Assembly (NCBI GenBank): GCA_963766375.1
Contig: CAVXZG010000004.1
Span: 124,001 to 188,000 of the forward strand
DNA from: AC-32 sp963766375
GTDB taxonomy: Bacteria > Actinomycetota > Thermoleophilia > Gaiellales > Gaiellaceae
DNA length: 64,000 nt
Direction of reading: 5' to 3'
The notes under the pieces: generated by a model
Databases searched by the model: none
What the model was told of the DNA's origin: nothing
What the model saw: only the letters and a program-made list of their open reading frames with translations
In this document: positions 45,795-54,346 of the stretch, piece by piece
Numbering within the stretch: the stretch's first letter is position 1
Layout of the letters: each line of letters starts with the position of its first letter
Made by a program: the position numbers and the translations under genes

Positions 45795-46522
45795 CTGACT
45801 TCGATCTCGAGCCCGTCGCTGGCGAGCTCGAAGCCGTTCTCGAGCGGGCGCTCGGCCGGGCGGTGCGTGAGCAGCAGCCGCTTTGCCCCGGCCGCCTCGA
45901 AGGCCTCCAGCGCCTCGATCGCGCTGAGGTGGCCACGCGTGCCGCCCTCGGGGTTCGGCTGGAGCAGGGTCGCCTCGCAGACAAACAGGTCGGCGTCGCG
46001 GGCGATGTCCTTCAGGCTCTCGCTCGGGCCTGAATCGCCCGAATAGCCGACGACGGTGCCGTTCGCCGAGGCACGGAAGCCGAAGGCCAGCAGGTCGTAG
46101 TGCAGGACCCGGTGCGGTGTCACTTCGAAGCCTGCCGCCTCGAAGGTCTCGCCCTCGGAGTACTCGCGCAGCTCGAAGGCGTTCTCGAACATCTCCGGCC
46201 GCCCGAGGCGCTCGCCGATCGTGCTCAGCAACTCGCGCCCTTCCGGCGGCACCCAGACCTGCGGAGGCGTCGTTCCCTCCCCGGGCCCGAGAGTCGAGCC
46301 CCAGACCCAGGGCACGAGGTCGCCCCAGTGGTCGAGGTGCCAGTGGGTGATCGCGATCGCGTCCACGCTGGGCCAGGTTTCGCGCTCGCGGAGGTTCGCG
46401 AGCACGCCCGGACCGCAGTCCAGAAGGAGGCGCCCTGGGCCTTCGAGCAGGTAGCCGGACTGGGCGCCGCCCGGGTTCGGCCACGCTGGAGAGCACCCGA
46501 CGACGGTCAGTTTGACGCTCAT
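45791..46522 (-). CDS. Metallo-beta-lactamase fold hydrolase (RNase Z-like)
   Basis: 243 residues. It starts VKLTVVGCSPAWPNPGGAQSGYLL; the zinc motif is ITHWHLDHWGD, followed by the downstream VGYSGDSGPSESL Asp and a LLLTHRPAE His. The layout is that of RNase Z/arylsulfatase-like hydrolases, but short and without the exosite arm, so tRNA 3' processing is not assured. ATG 46522 lies 12 nt from the divergent B12-binding subunit start (46535). Confidence 0.85.
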   Translation of the reverse strand: MSVKLTVVGCSPAWPNPGGAQSGYLLEGPGRLLLDCGPGVLANLRERETWPSVDAIAITHWHLDHWGDLVPWVWGSTLGPGEGTTPPQVWVPPEGRELLSTIGERLGRPEMFENAFELREYSEGETFEAAGFEVTPHRVLHYDLLAFGFRASANGTVVGYSGDSGPSESLKDIARDADLFVCEATLLQPNPEGGTRGHLSAIEALEAFEAAGAKRLLLTHRPAERPLENGFELASDGLEIEVS

Positions 46523-46534
46523 ATACTCATCTTT

Positions 46535-46930
46535 ATGGCGCAGAAAATTCGTGTGGTCATCGCGAAGCCCGGACTCGACGGCCACGACCGGGGGGCGAAG
46601 ATCATCGCACGCGCTCTGCGTGACGCGGGGATGGAAGTCATCTACACCGGACTTCACCAGACCCCGGAGCAGATTGTCGAGACCGCGATCCAGGAAGATG
46701 CGGACGCCGTCGGCATCTCGATTCTCTCCGGCGCGCACATGACCCTCGTGCCTCGGATCCTCGACGGGCTGAAGGAGAACGGGGCGGAGGACGTGCTCGT
46801 CGTGCTCGGGGGGACGATCCCGAGCGAGGACGCGGACGAGCTGAAGAGTCAGGGCGTCGCGGCGGTCTTCACCCCGGGCGCGCCGACCGCGGAGATCGTG
46901 GACTTCTTGCGCGGCAAGGTTCTCGTCTGA
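46535..46930 (+). CDS. Cobalamin-binding small subunit of acyl-CoA mutase
   Basis: 131 residues. The B12-binding fold has IRVVIAKPGLDGHDRGAKIIARAL with the DxH base-off motif (Asp15, His17), DAVGISILSGAH and VLVVLGGTIP. It supplies the adenosylcobalamin-binding domain missing from the protein at 42715. The two genes are 2.2 kb apart with three genes between them, an unusual separation. It overlaps the following enoyl-CoA hydratase by 4 nt. Confidence 0.94.
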   Translation: MAQKIRVVIAKPGLDGHDRGAKIIARALRDAGMEVIYTGLHQTPEQIVETAIQEDADAVGISILSGAHMTLVPRILDGLKENGAEDVLVVLGGTIPSEDADELKSQGVAAVFTPGAPTAEIVDFLRGKVLV

Positions 46931-47694
46931 CCGTTCTGGTCGAGCAGGAGGGTGGGATCGCCACCCTGACGATCGACCGGCCGGAGGCGATGAACGCCCT
47001 CGACCGGCCGACTCTGGAGGAGCTGCGCGATCGGTTGCGTGAGGCCGGCGCGGACACCGAGGTGCGCGTCGTCGTGCTGACCGGTTCCGGCGAGAAGGCA
47101 TTCATCGCCGGTGCCGACATCAAATACATGAGCGGCCTCGAGGTCGAGGAGGCCAAGGACTGGGGGGCGCTGGGCCACGAGAGCGGCCGGCTGCTCGAGA
47201 CGATGCCGAAGCCCACCATCGCGGCGATCAACGGCTTCGCCCTCGGGGGCGGCTGCGAGCTCGCGCTCGCCTGCGACCTCCGCTACGCGGCGTCGACCGC
47301 CAAGCTCGGCCAGCCCGAGATCAACCTCGGGATCATCCCCGGCTGGGGTGGGACGCAACGCCTCGCGCGCGCGACCACTCTGGGGATCGCCAAGGAGCTG
47401 ATCTTCACCGGCCGGCTCGTTGCTGCCGAAGAGGCACACCGAATCGGTCTCGTCAACGGTGTGCACGACCCGGTGCTCGAGAAGGCGCGCGAGGTCGCGG
47501 CCCTGCTCGCCTCGAAGAGCCCGGTCGCGCTGGCCGCGGCCAAGGCGGCAACGAATCGCGCGCTCCAGGGCGAGCACGAGCAGAACCTGGAGCAGGAGAG
47601 CGCGGACTTCGGCGAGCTCTTCGCCAGCGAGGACGCGAAGGAGGGCCTCACGGCCTTCGCAGAGAAGCGCGACCCTGTCTTCAAAGGCCGTTAG
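46927..47694 (+). CDS. Enoyl-CoA hydratase, apparent CTG start
   Basis: 255 residues from CTG 46927. The oxyanion-hole segments are AFIAGADIKYMSG and FALGGGCELALACDLRYA; the active Glu region is GQPEINLGIIPGWGGTQRL; the C-terminal trimerisation helix is LTAFAEKRDPVF. It hydrates enoyl-CoA in beta-oxidation or related pathways. The first ATG (46990) lies inside the conserved RPEAMNAL motif and would delete the first strand. The only codon upstream in frame that can start it is CTG 46927, overlapping the TGA of the mutase subunit (CTGA). A base error that removed GTG is the alternative. Confidence 0.9.
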   Translation: MTVLVEQEGGIATLTIDRPEAMNALDRPTLEELRDRLREAGADTEVRVVVLTGSGEKAFIAGADIKYMSGLEVEEAKDWGALGHESGRLLETMPKPTIAAINGFALGGGCELALACDLRYAASTAKLGQPEINLGIIPGWGGTQRLARATTLGIAKELIFTGRLVAAEEAHRIGLVNGVHDPVLEKAREVAALLASKSPVALAAAKAATNRALQGEHEQNLEQESADFGELFASEDAKEGLTAFAEKRDPVFKGR

Positions 47695-48578
47695 CTCGCG
47701 ACGAGCGAGACCAGCGCCGCGCTGAGCGAGAGGTCGTCGCCGCGCTGAGCCTTCAGTGTCGTCGGCGCGGGCGAGGTCCAGAGCACGACCTGCTGGCCGA
47801 CCTTCGCGTTCGCCAGGGTCGTCGGAGTGCCGGGGCCGCCGGGCTTGGCGACTCGCTGGACGGTCGCCGTCTCCGGGACGAGGACGAGCAGACGCCGGCG
47901 GATGTTCGACTGGCGCTGCCGCATCGGCCAGGCGCCGACGCTCGAGCAGCGGATCTGAATCGCGTCGCCGGTGACGGCGGCGACCGTCCCGCGCAGCTCG
48001 AGCGTGAACGGCATCCCCCGCGGCGCCGCGAAGAGCAGGTGCTGGCCACGCTGGAGCCAGGCATACGGATCGACCGCGCCCTTGCCGGACGGGTGCAGCT
48101 CGAAGTGCAGATGTGCGTGGATCCCGTCCGCGTCGCCGGAGTCGCCCACGTAGCCGATCGGCTGGCCCGCGACGACCTTGGCGCCGTTCTTCAGGCCCTT
48201 GGCGTACGAGGTGCCCGCGACGCACTTGCCGCGGTTGTCGTTCTTGGGCGTGAGGTCGTTGTTGAGGTGGATGTAGTAGTAGGTCGTGCCGCTCGCGCCG
48301 TGCAGGTAGAGCATGCAGCCGGCGCTGGCGCTGGTCGTCCAGAACTCCACCTTGCCGGCCTCGGCGGCGAGAGCGAGGTTTCGCTTCGGCGCCATGATGT
48401 CGATCCCCTTGTGGGCGCCGCCCGCGCGCGCCTCGCCGAAGTCGTCGGTGTAGGTCGCCTGCCCGAGCACCGGGAAGATGATCTTGGCCGGGGGCGCTGC
48501 AGCCGCGCCGGCAGCGAGGGTCAGGAGGGTGAGGACGAGAAGAAGGGTTCCTCGGGCTGTGGTCCGGTGACTGGTCAC
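47691..48578 (-). CDS. Exported M23 family metallopeptidase
   Basis: 295 residues from GTG 48578. The signal peptide is LLLVLTLLTLAAGAAAA. The M23 (lysostaphin-type) site has GGAHKGIDIMAP with His and Asp zinc ligands, and GIHAHLHFELHPSG with the HxH pair. A C-terminal beta-rich domain of about 100 residues follows (LELRGTVAAVTGDAIQI, VGQQVVLWTSP). It should cut peptidoglycan cross-bridges or activate other hydrolases at the cell wall. Its stop overlaps that of the enoyl-CoA hydratase (TTAG). Confidence 0.9.
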   Translation of the reverse strand: MTSHRTTARGTLLLVLTLLTLAAGAAAAPPAKIIFPVLGQATYTDDFGEARAGGAHKGIDIMAPKRNLALAAEAGKVEFWTTSASAGCMLYLHGASGTTYYYIHLNNDLTPKNDNRGKCVAGTSYAKGLKNGAKVVAGQPIGYVGDSGDADGIHAHLHFELHPSGKGAVDPYAWLQRGQHLLFAAPRGMPFTLELRGTVAAVTGDAIQIRCSSVGAWPMRQRQSNIRRRLLVLVPETATVQRVAKPGGPGTPTTLANAKVGQQVVLWTSPAPTTLKAQRGDDLSLSAALVSLVAS

Positions 48579-48647
48579 GTTCCGGTGCGCTCCGAAGCGC
48601 CAGACCCTAGCAGGGCCTCGTTACGCCCTCGGTAAAGTCCGCGCGGC

Positions 48648-49428
48648 ATGAAGATCGCCGTTTGCGCCAAGCACGTGCCCGAAGCGACCGCCCAGCGGCG
48701 GCTCGATCCGCAGACGAAGCGGCTCGACCGCTCCGGCGAGGGGACGCTGAACCAGTTCGACGTCCATGCGGTCGAGGAGGCGCTGAAATTGAGAGATGCC
48801 TCCGGCGACGGTGAGGTCGTGATCGTTTCCCTTGGGCCGGAGCGCGCGCTCGAGGCGATGCGCAAGGCCCTCGCAATGGGCGCCGACCGGGTCGCTGCTC
48901 GTCAGCGACGAGGGCGCCGCAGGCTCGGACCTCGTCGCCACCAGCCGCGTGCTCGCGGCCGCGCTCGAGCGCGAGGGCGCCGACCTCGTGCTCTTCGGCC
49001 AGCAGGCAAACGACTCGGATGGCGCCGTGCTCTGGGCCGCGGTCGCCGACCGGCTGCAGCGGCCGCTGATCTCGCAGGTCGCCGAGCTCACGCACGAGGA
49101 CGGGAAGGTGCGCGGCAAGCGGCAGACCGAGTTCGGCTACGACGTGATCGAGGCGCCCCTGCCCGCGGTGATCGCCGTCTCCGACGCGATCAACGAGCCG
49201 CGCTATCCCTCGCTCAAGGGGATCATGGGCGCGAAGAAGAAGCCGCAGGAAACCGTCTCGCTCGGCGACCTCGGCGTCGGCGCGGACGAGGCCGGCGAGG
49301 CGGGCTCGCGGACGGAGGTCTACGCGCTGAGCGACCCACCGGCTCGGGGCGACACGGTGAAGATCGAGGACGACGGCTCGGCGGCGGACAAGATCCTCCA
49401 GTTCCTGCAGGAGAAGAAGGCGCTATGA
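48648..49428 (+). CDS. etfB: Electron transfer flavoprotein beta subunit, one frame break
   Basis: About 260 residues. The start KIAVCAKHVPEATAQRRLDP and GTLNQFDVHAVEEALKL are in one frame to about 48890, where a single base is gained or lost. The rest is in the next frame: LLVSDEGAAGSDLVATSRVLAAALE, DLVLFGQQANDSD and the C-terminal NEPRYPSLKGIMGAKKKP. It carries AMP and part of the FAD site and accepts electrons from acyl-CoA dehydrogenases. Its stop overlaps the start of etfA (ATGA). Confidence 0.93.
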
Positions 49429-50387
49429 AGACCTTGGTTTTCCTCGAGCACCACGAGGGCAAGCTGCAGAAGGACTCGCTCGGCGTGCTCGGCAAGGCGG
49501 CCTCGCTCGGCGGGGAGGTCGAGGCGGTGCTGCTCGGGGAGGGAGTCGAGGGGCTCGCGGCCGAGGCCGGCAAGTACGGGGCCTCGCGCGTGTACGTGGC
49601 CGACGACGTCCTGCTGGCCGCGCCGTTGCCGCAGCCGCGGGTGGACGCGCTCGAGAGCCTCGTCAACGACGGCGGCCACGACACCGTTCTCTTCGCGGCC
49701 AGCGTGCTCTCGGCCGACGTCGCAGCCGGTCTCGCCGCGCGCCTGGGCGCGGGGCTGAACTGGGATCTCACCGACCTCGTCGAGGAGGACGGGCGGCTCG
49801 TGGGGAAGCGCCCCGCGCTCGGCGACTCGGTCTACGTCGACGTGGGCTGGACCTCCGAGCCTCGCCTGGCGCTGATTCGCTCCGGCACCTTCGAGCCGGC
49901 CGAGACCGGCGGCAGCGCGGAGGTGGCGAAGATCGAGCCGCGGCTCCAGGACTTCTCGCTCGCCGCGCGCATGGTCGAGCAGGCGCACGAGGAGAGCGAG
50001 GGGCCATCGATCGAGGATGCCGATGTGATCGTCGCGGGCGGCCGGGGGCTGGGCGGCCCCGAGAACTTCGCGCTCGTCGAGGAGCTCGCCAAGGCCCTGG
50101 GCGGCGCCGTGGCCGCAACGCGCGCGGTGGTCGACGCGGGTTGGTACCCCTACGCGGCCCAGGTCGGCCAGACGGGCAAGACCGTCTCGCCGAAGCTCTA
50201 CGTCGCGGTCGGCATCTCCGGCGCGATCCAGCACAAGGTCGGGATGCAGAGCTCGGGCCTGATCGTCGCGATCAACAAGGACCCGAACGCGCCGATCTTC
50301 GAGTACGCCGATCTCGGGGTCGTCGGCGACCTGCACGAGATCGTCCCGAAGCTGACCGAGCTCGTCCGGGCACGCAAGGCCGCTTGA
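49425..50387 (+). CDS. etfA: Electron transfer flavoprotein alpha subunit
   Basis: 320 residues. FAD binding is shown by the C-terminal domain: VIVAGGRGLGGPENFALVEELAKALGGAVAATRAVVDAGW, QVGQTGKTVSPKLYVAVGISGAIQH and INKDPNAPIFEYADLGVVGDL. It pairs with EtfB to pass electrons from acyl-CoA dehydrogenases to the ETF-quinone oxidoreductase encoded next. Overlaps etfB by 4 nt. Confidence 0.96.
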   Translation: MKTLVFLEHHEGKLQKDSLGVLGKAASLGGEVEAVLLGEGVEGLAAEAGKYGASRVYVADDVLLAAPLPQPRVDALESLVNDGGHDTVLFAASVLSADVAAGLAARLGAGLNWDLTDLVEEDGRLVGKRPALGDSVYVDVGWTSEPRLALIRSGTFEPAETGGSAEVAKIEPRLQDFSLAARMVEQAHEESEGPSIEDADVIVAGGRGLGGPENFALVEELAKALGGAVAATRAVVDAGWYPYAAQVGQTGKTVSPKLYVAVGISGAIQHKVGMQSSGLIVAINKDPNAPIFEYADLGVVGDLHEIVPKLTELVRARKAA

Positions 50388-50436
50388 GAACGCTACGCGT
50401 CCTCGGATCACGCAATCCGCTCATGGCGGTGGGCGA

Positions 50437-52129
50437 ATGACCTCGCTGCGCCCCTCGGATTCCCCCCCTCCTTTCGACCGAGCGAGTTCATCGCGCCCCC
50501 CGGCGAGCCGGAGATCGAGGTCGGCGTGCTGATCGTCGGCGCAGGCCCGGCGGGGCTCGCGTGCGCGATCCGGCTGGGCCAACTGCTCGAGGAGGCTCCC
50601 GAGCTGGCGGAGCGCCTGGGCGAGGTGCCGGTCGCGGTGCTGGAGAAGGGCAAGCAGCCGGGCTCGCACCTGCTCTCGGGCGCGGTGGTGAACCCGCGCT
50701 CGCTGCGCCGCCTCTTCAGGGACCGCGTGCGCACCGACCAGATGCCCTTCTTCGGGCGGGTCGCGCACGAGTCCGTCTACTTCCTCACCGCGAAGCGGGC
50801 GCTGCGCATCCCGGCGCCCCCGACGATGCGCAACAACGGCAACTACGTCGCCTCGCTCTCGCAGCTCGGGCGCTGGCTCGCCGGCCAGGCCGAGGAAGCC
50901 GGCGCGGTGATCCTGCCGGAGACGAGCGGCCACAAGCTGCTCGTCGGCGACGGCCGCGTGCGGGGCGTCCAGACGGGAGACAAGGGCCGCGGGCGCAACG
51001 GGGAGGAGCTCCCGAACTTCGTCCCCGGCGACGAGGTGCAGGCGAAGGTGACCGTGCTGGCCGAGGGCACGCAGGGCCACCTGACCGGAATCGCGCTCGA
51101 CCGGTTCGCGCTCCAGGGCGACAACCCGCAGGTCTGGGCGCTCGGCGTGAAGGAGGTCTGGAAGGTCGCGAAGCCGCTCGGCCGCGTGATCCACACGATG
51201 GGCTGGCCTTTGCGCCCGGGGGCGAAGTACCGCGAGTTCGGCGGCTCCTTCATCTACCCGATGGGCGATGACATGGTCACGATCGGGATGGTGGTCGGGC
51301 TCGACTACCGCGACGTCGAGCTCTCGGTGCACGACGTTCTCCAGGAGCTGAAGACCCACCCGCTCGTCCGCAAGCTCCTCGCAGGCGGCGAGCGGGTCGC
51401 CTGGGGTGCGAAGACGATTCCGGAGGGCGGGTTCCTGGCTCTCCCGAAGCGGTTGCACGCGCCCGGCCTCCTGATCGCCGGCGACGGCGCGGGGCTCGTG
51501 AACGTGCCGGCGCTGAAGGGGATCCACTACGCGGTCGAGTCCGGCAGGCTCGCGGCCGAGGCGGCCTTCTCGGCCTGCAGCGGGGCGAGGCTCCGGGCCG
51601 GCGGGGCGCGCTCGCGGGCTACGACGAGGCACTCGAGCAAAGCTTCGTCTGGAGCGACCTGAAGCAGGTGCGCAACATGCGGCCGGCCTTCGGCCGAGGC
51701 TTCTGGCTGGGGGGCGCGATGGCCGGCGCGATGACCGCGAGCCGCGGCAAGTTCCCACCCGGCGACGCGAGCCTCGAACACGACGCCGAGCAGGAGCTGA
51801 TCCGAACCGACCGCGCGAAGAGCTACCCGGTTCCCGACGGCAAGCTCACCTTCGACAAGCTCTCGTCGGTCTTCCTCAGCGGCAACCAGACCCGTGACGA
51901 CGCGCCCAACCACCTGCGCGTGCGCGACCGCGTGCCGCCGGAGATCGCCGAGCTCTGGACGCGAATGTGCCCGGCGCAGGTCTACGAGGTCGGCGACGAC
52001 GCCGGCGACGGCGACGTCCAGGTCGAGGTGACCCCCTCGAACTGCGTCCAGTGCGGCGCGATCACCGCCAAGGGCGGCCGCCTGACCCCGCCCGAGGGCG
52101 GCTCGGGCCCCGAGTACAAGCTGACCTAG
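50437..52129 (+). CDS. Electron transfer flavoprotein-ubiquinone oxidoreductase, two frame breaks
   Basis: About 563 residues. The N-terminus (MTSLRPSD...) is joined through a C7 run near 50462-50468, where one base is missing or extra, to EVGVLIVGAGPAGLACAIRLG (FAD motif), KQPGSHLLSGAVVNP and GTQGHLTGIALDRF. A second shift near 51600 leads to RPAFGRGFWLGGAMAG and the C-terminal iron-sulfur region MCPAQVYEV and NCVQCGAITAKGG. Passes electrons from ETF to the quinone pool at the membrane. Only three of the usual four cluster cysteines are obvious in the C-terminal part. It follows etfA by 49 nt, so the three form an operon. Confidence 0.92.
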
Positions 52130-52148
52130 CGAGCCCGCGCTCCCACCT

Positions 52149-52171
52149 CCAAGTAACAGACTGTTACTTGG
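52149..52171. promoter_or_regulatory. Palindromic operator 1 before threonine dehydratase
   Basis: Perfect palindrome: arms CCAAGTAACAG (52149-52159) and CTGTTACTTGG (52161-52171) around a central A. The core AGTAACAG-A-CTGTTACT is repeated at 52217. Form and size fit a TetR-family operator. No TetR gene is in the window. Confidence 0.75.
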
Positions 52172-52216
52172 AACGAAACCGTTGATCCCTCGGCGGCCGC
52201 TCGGCTCAGGCGGCGC

Positions 52217-52235
52217 TAGTAACAGACTGTTACTA
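52217..52235. promoter_or_regulatory. Palindromic operator 2 before threonine dehydratase
   Basis: TAGTAACAG (52217-52225), A, CTGTTACTA (52227-52235), the same core as operator 1, centred 66 bp downstream. It ends directly at the AGGAG ribosome binding site (52236-52240), so a bound repressor would cover the translation start region and the promoter between the two sites. Confidence 0.78.
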
Positions 52236-52253
52236 AGGAGATAGGCTCGCGGC

Positions 52254-53210
52254 GTGGTTGAGCTCGCTGACGTTGAGGCTGCGCGGGAGGCGATCGGCGG
52301 GCGGCTTCATCGGACGCCTGTCTTCAGCTCGGCGACGCTGGGCGAGCTCGCGGGCGCGCGCGTCTTCCTCAAGGCGGAGCTCTTCCAGAAGACCGGCTCC
52401 TTCAAGCCGCGCGGGGTGCTCACCAACCTCGCCGCCCTTGGCGAGGAGCAGCGCGCGCGCGGCGTGATCGGCATCTCGGCCGGCAACCACGCGCAGGCGC
52501 TCGCCTGGGGTGCGGCCGCGGAGGGGCTCGACGCGCTCGTGATCATGTGGCAGGGCGCGAGCGAGGCGAAGATCGAGGCCACGCGCGGCTACGGCGCCGA
52601 GGTCGACCTCGAATCGGCCGGCCCGGCCGAGGCCTTCGACCGGCTCGCGGAGATGGTCGACCAAACCGGCCGAACGCCCGTGCATCCGTTCGACCACCCG
52701 CTGACGATCGCGGGCCAGGGAACGGTCGGCCTCGAGTTGCTCGAGGACGTTCCCGACGCGGACGTGGTGCTCGTTCCGGTCGGCGGTGGCGGCCTCATTG
52801 CCGGGGTCGCCACGGCGGTGAAAGGTCTCCGGCCCGGCGCCCGGGTGATCGGCGTCGAGCCGGAGCTCTCGCCGGCGTTGCACGATGCGCTGGCGGCGGG
52901 GAAGCCCGTCCCGGTCAACCCGCGCTCGATCGCGGACGGACTCGGCGCGCCCTTTGCCGGCGACCACGGTTTCGAGATCTCGCGCGAACTGGTCGAGAGC
53001 GTCGTGCTGCTCACCGAGGAGGAGATCGAGGAGGGAACGCGGTTCCTCTACGCGCGCGCGAAGCTGGCCTGCGAGCCGGCCGGAGCGGCCACGACCGGCG
53101 CGCTCCTCGCCGGGAAGATCCCGCTCCAGGCGGGCGAAACGGTGGTCGCGGTCGTCTCGGGCGGCAACGTGGCCACCCAAACCGCCGCTGCTATCCTGGG
53201 TGGACAATGA
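52254..53210 (+). CDS. Threonine/serine dehydratase (catabolic type, no ACT domain)
   Basis: 318 residues. PLP enzyme; the lysine is in ELFQKTGSFKPRGVLTNL, the phosphate-binding loop is PVGGGGLIAG, and the C-terminal AKLACEPAGAATTGALLAG completes the fold. There is no C-terminal ACT regulatory domain, so it is the short catabolic or racemase-like type rather than biosynthetic IlvA. It deaminates threonine to 2-oxobutyrate (serine to pyruvate). GTG 52254 start with AGGAG 13 nt upstream. Preceded by two palindromic operators and followed by rpmE with a 4-nt overlap. Confidence 0.93.
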   Translation: MVELADVEAAREAIGGRLHRTPVFSSATLGELAGARVFLKAELFQKTGSFKPRGVLTNLAALGEEQRARGVIGISAGNHAQALAWGAAAEGLDALVIMWQGASEAKIEATRGYGAEVDLESAGPAEAFDRLAEMVDQTGRTPVHPFDHPLTIAGQGTVGLELLEDVPDADVVLVPVGGGGLIAGVATAVKGLRPGARVIGVEPELSPALHDALAAGKPVPVNPRSIADGLGAPFAGDHGFEISRELVESVVLLTEEEIEEGTRFLYARAKLACEPAGAATTGALLAGKIPLQAGETVVAVVSGGNVATQTAAAILGGQ

Positions 53211-53419
53211 AGGCCGACATTCATCCCGAGTACGTCCTGGCAACCGTTCGCTGCGCCTGCGGCAATGAGTTCCAGACGCGCTCGACGAAGCCCGAGCTGC
53301 ACGTCGAGGTCTGCTCGAACTGTCACCCGTTCTACACGGGCAAGCAGAAGCTGATGGACTCCGGCGGCCGGGTAGAGCGCTTCCAGCGCCGCCTCGAGAA
53401 GGCCGGCCGCAAGGCCTAG
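53207..53419 (+). CDS. rpmE: 50S ribosomal protein L31
   Basis: 70 residues. Zinc-type L31 with four cysteines in VRCACGNEF and VCSNCHPFYTGKQK, and the classical start MKADIHPEYV. It is bound at the central protuberance of the 50S subunit and can act as a zinc store. ATG 53207 overlaps the TGA of the dehydratase gene, so its expression is tied to a gene with twin operators unless it also has its own promoter. Confidence 0.97.
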   Translation: MKADIHPEYVLATVRCACGNEFQTRSTKPELHVEVCSNCHPFYTGKQKLMDSGGRVERFQRRLEKAGRKA

Positions 53420-53425
53420 CTAGCC

Positions 53426-54346
53426 ATGTCGCAGCCCATCGGTGGGCAAGCCGTCCTCGAGGGCGTGATGATGCGCGGCCCCTCGAACTGGGCGGTCGCC
53501 GTACGCAAGCCGGACGGCCAGATCGCAGAGGTCTGCCGCCCGATCGAGTCCGTCATGAAGCGGCACTGGTTCTTCCGGCTGCCGGTGATCCGCGGCGTGA
53601 TCGCGCTCGGCGAGTCGCTCGCGATCGGCTTCCGCGCGCTCTCGATCTCGGCGCAGTACGCAGCGCAGGAAGACGGGGCGGACGCCGAAGAGATTCAGAC
53701 CGAGCTCTCGCGCGGCGCGCTCTTCTTCGCCTTCGCGGTCGCGATCGCCTTTGCGGTGCTGCTCTTCAAGGTCACGCCGGCGCTGATCGTGAACTGGCTC
53801 CCGATCGAAACCACGGGCTGGTTCGTGATCGTCGAGGGCTTGATCCGCGTCACGCTCTTCATCGCGTACCTGGGCGTGATCTCGCTCCTGCCCGACCTGC
53901 GGCGCGTTTTCCAGTACCACGCGGCCGAGCACAAGGCGATCAACGCCTACGAGGCCGGCGAAGAGCTCGAGCCGGCGATCGTCCAGCGCTACAGCCTCAT
54001 CCACCCGCGCTGCGGCACAGCCTTTCTGCTCTGGGTGATGGTGATCGCGATCTTCGTGTTCGCGTTCTTCGGGCGGCCCGACTGGTACTGGCTGATCGCC
54101 ACGAGGATCCTGCTCCTGCCGGTGATCGCGGGGATCGCATACGAGCTGATCCGCTTTGCCGGCAAGCACACCGACAACCGTTTTCTGATGGCCCTGCTCG
54201 CGCCCGGGCTCTGGCTGCAGCGCCTCACGACCCGCGAGCCGACGCTCGACCAGCTCGAGGTCTCGATTCGCGCCCTGCGTGATGTGCTCGCGCTCGAAAA
54301 GCGAGATACGGCGGGTGATGCGCCCAAGGTCGAGGTGATGGCCTAA
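53426..54346 (+). CDS. DUF1385 membrane protein (YqhQ-like)
   Basis: 306 residues. PIGGQAVLEGVMMRGPSNWAVAVRKPDG is the invariant start of the family, RRVFQYHAAEHKAINAYEAG and HPRCGTAFLLWVMV its central signature; helices lie near 90-110, 125-155, 190-215 and 220-240. Function unknown, but its place between rpmE and prfA is conserved in many Gram-positive genomes. It starts 7 nt after rpmE and its stop overlaps the prfA start (TAATG). Confidence 0.93.
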   Translation: MSQPIGGQAVLEGVMMRGPSNWAVAVRKPDGQIAEVCRPIESVMKRHWFFRLPVIRGVIALGESLAIGFRALSISAQYAAQEDGADAEEIQTELSRGALFFAFAVAIAFAVLLFKVTPALIVNWLPIETTGWFVIVEGLIRVTLFIAYLGVISLLPDLRRVFQYHAAEHKAINAYEAGEELEPAIVQRYSLIHPRCGTAFLLWVMVIAIFVFAFFGRPDWYWLIATRILLLPVIAGIAYELIRFAGKHTDNRFLMALLAPGLWLQRLTTREPTLDQLEVSIRALRDVLALEKRDTAGDAPKVEVMA

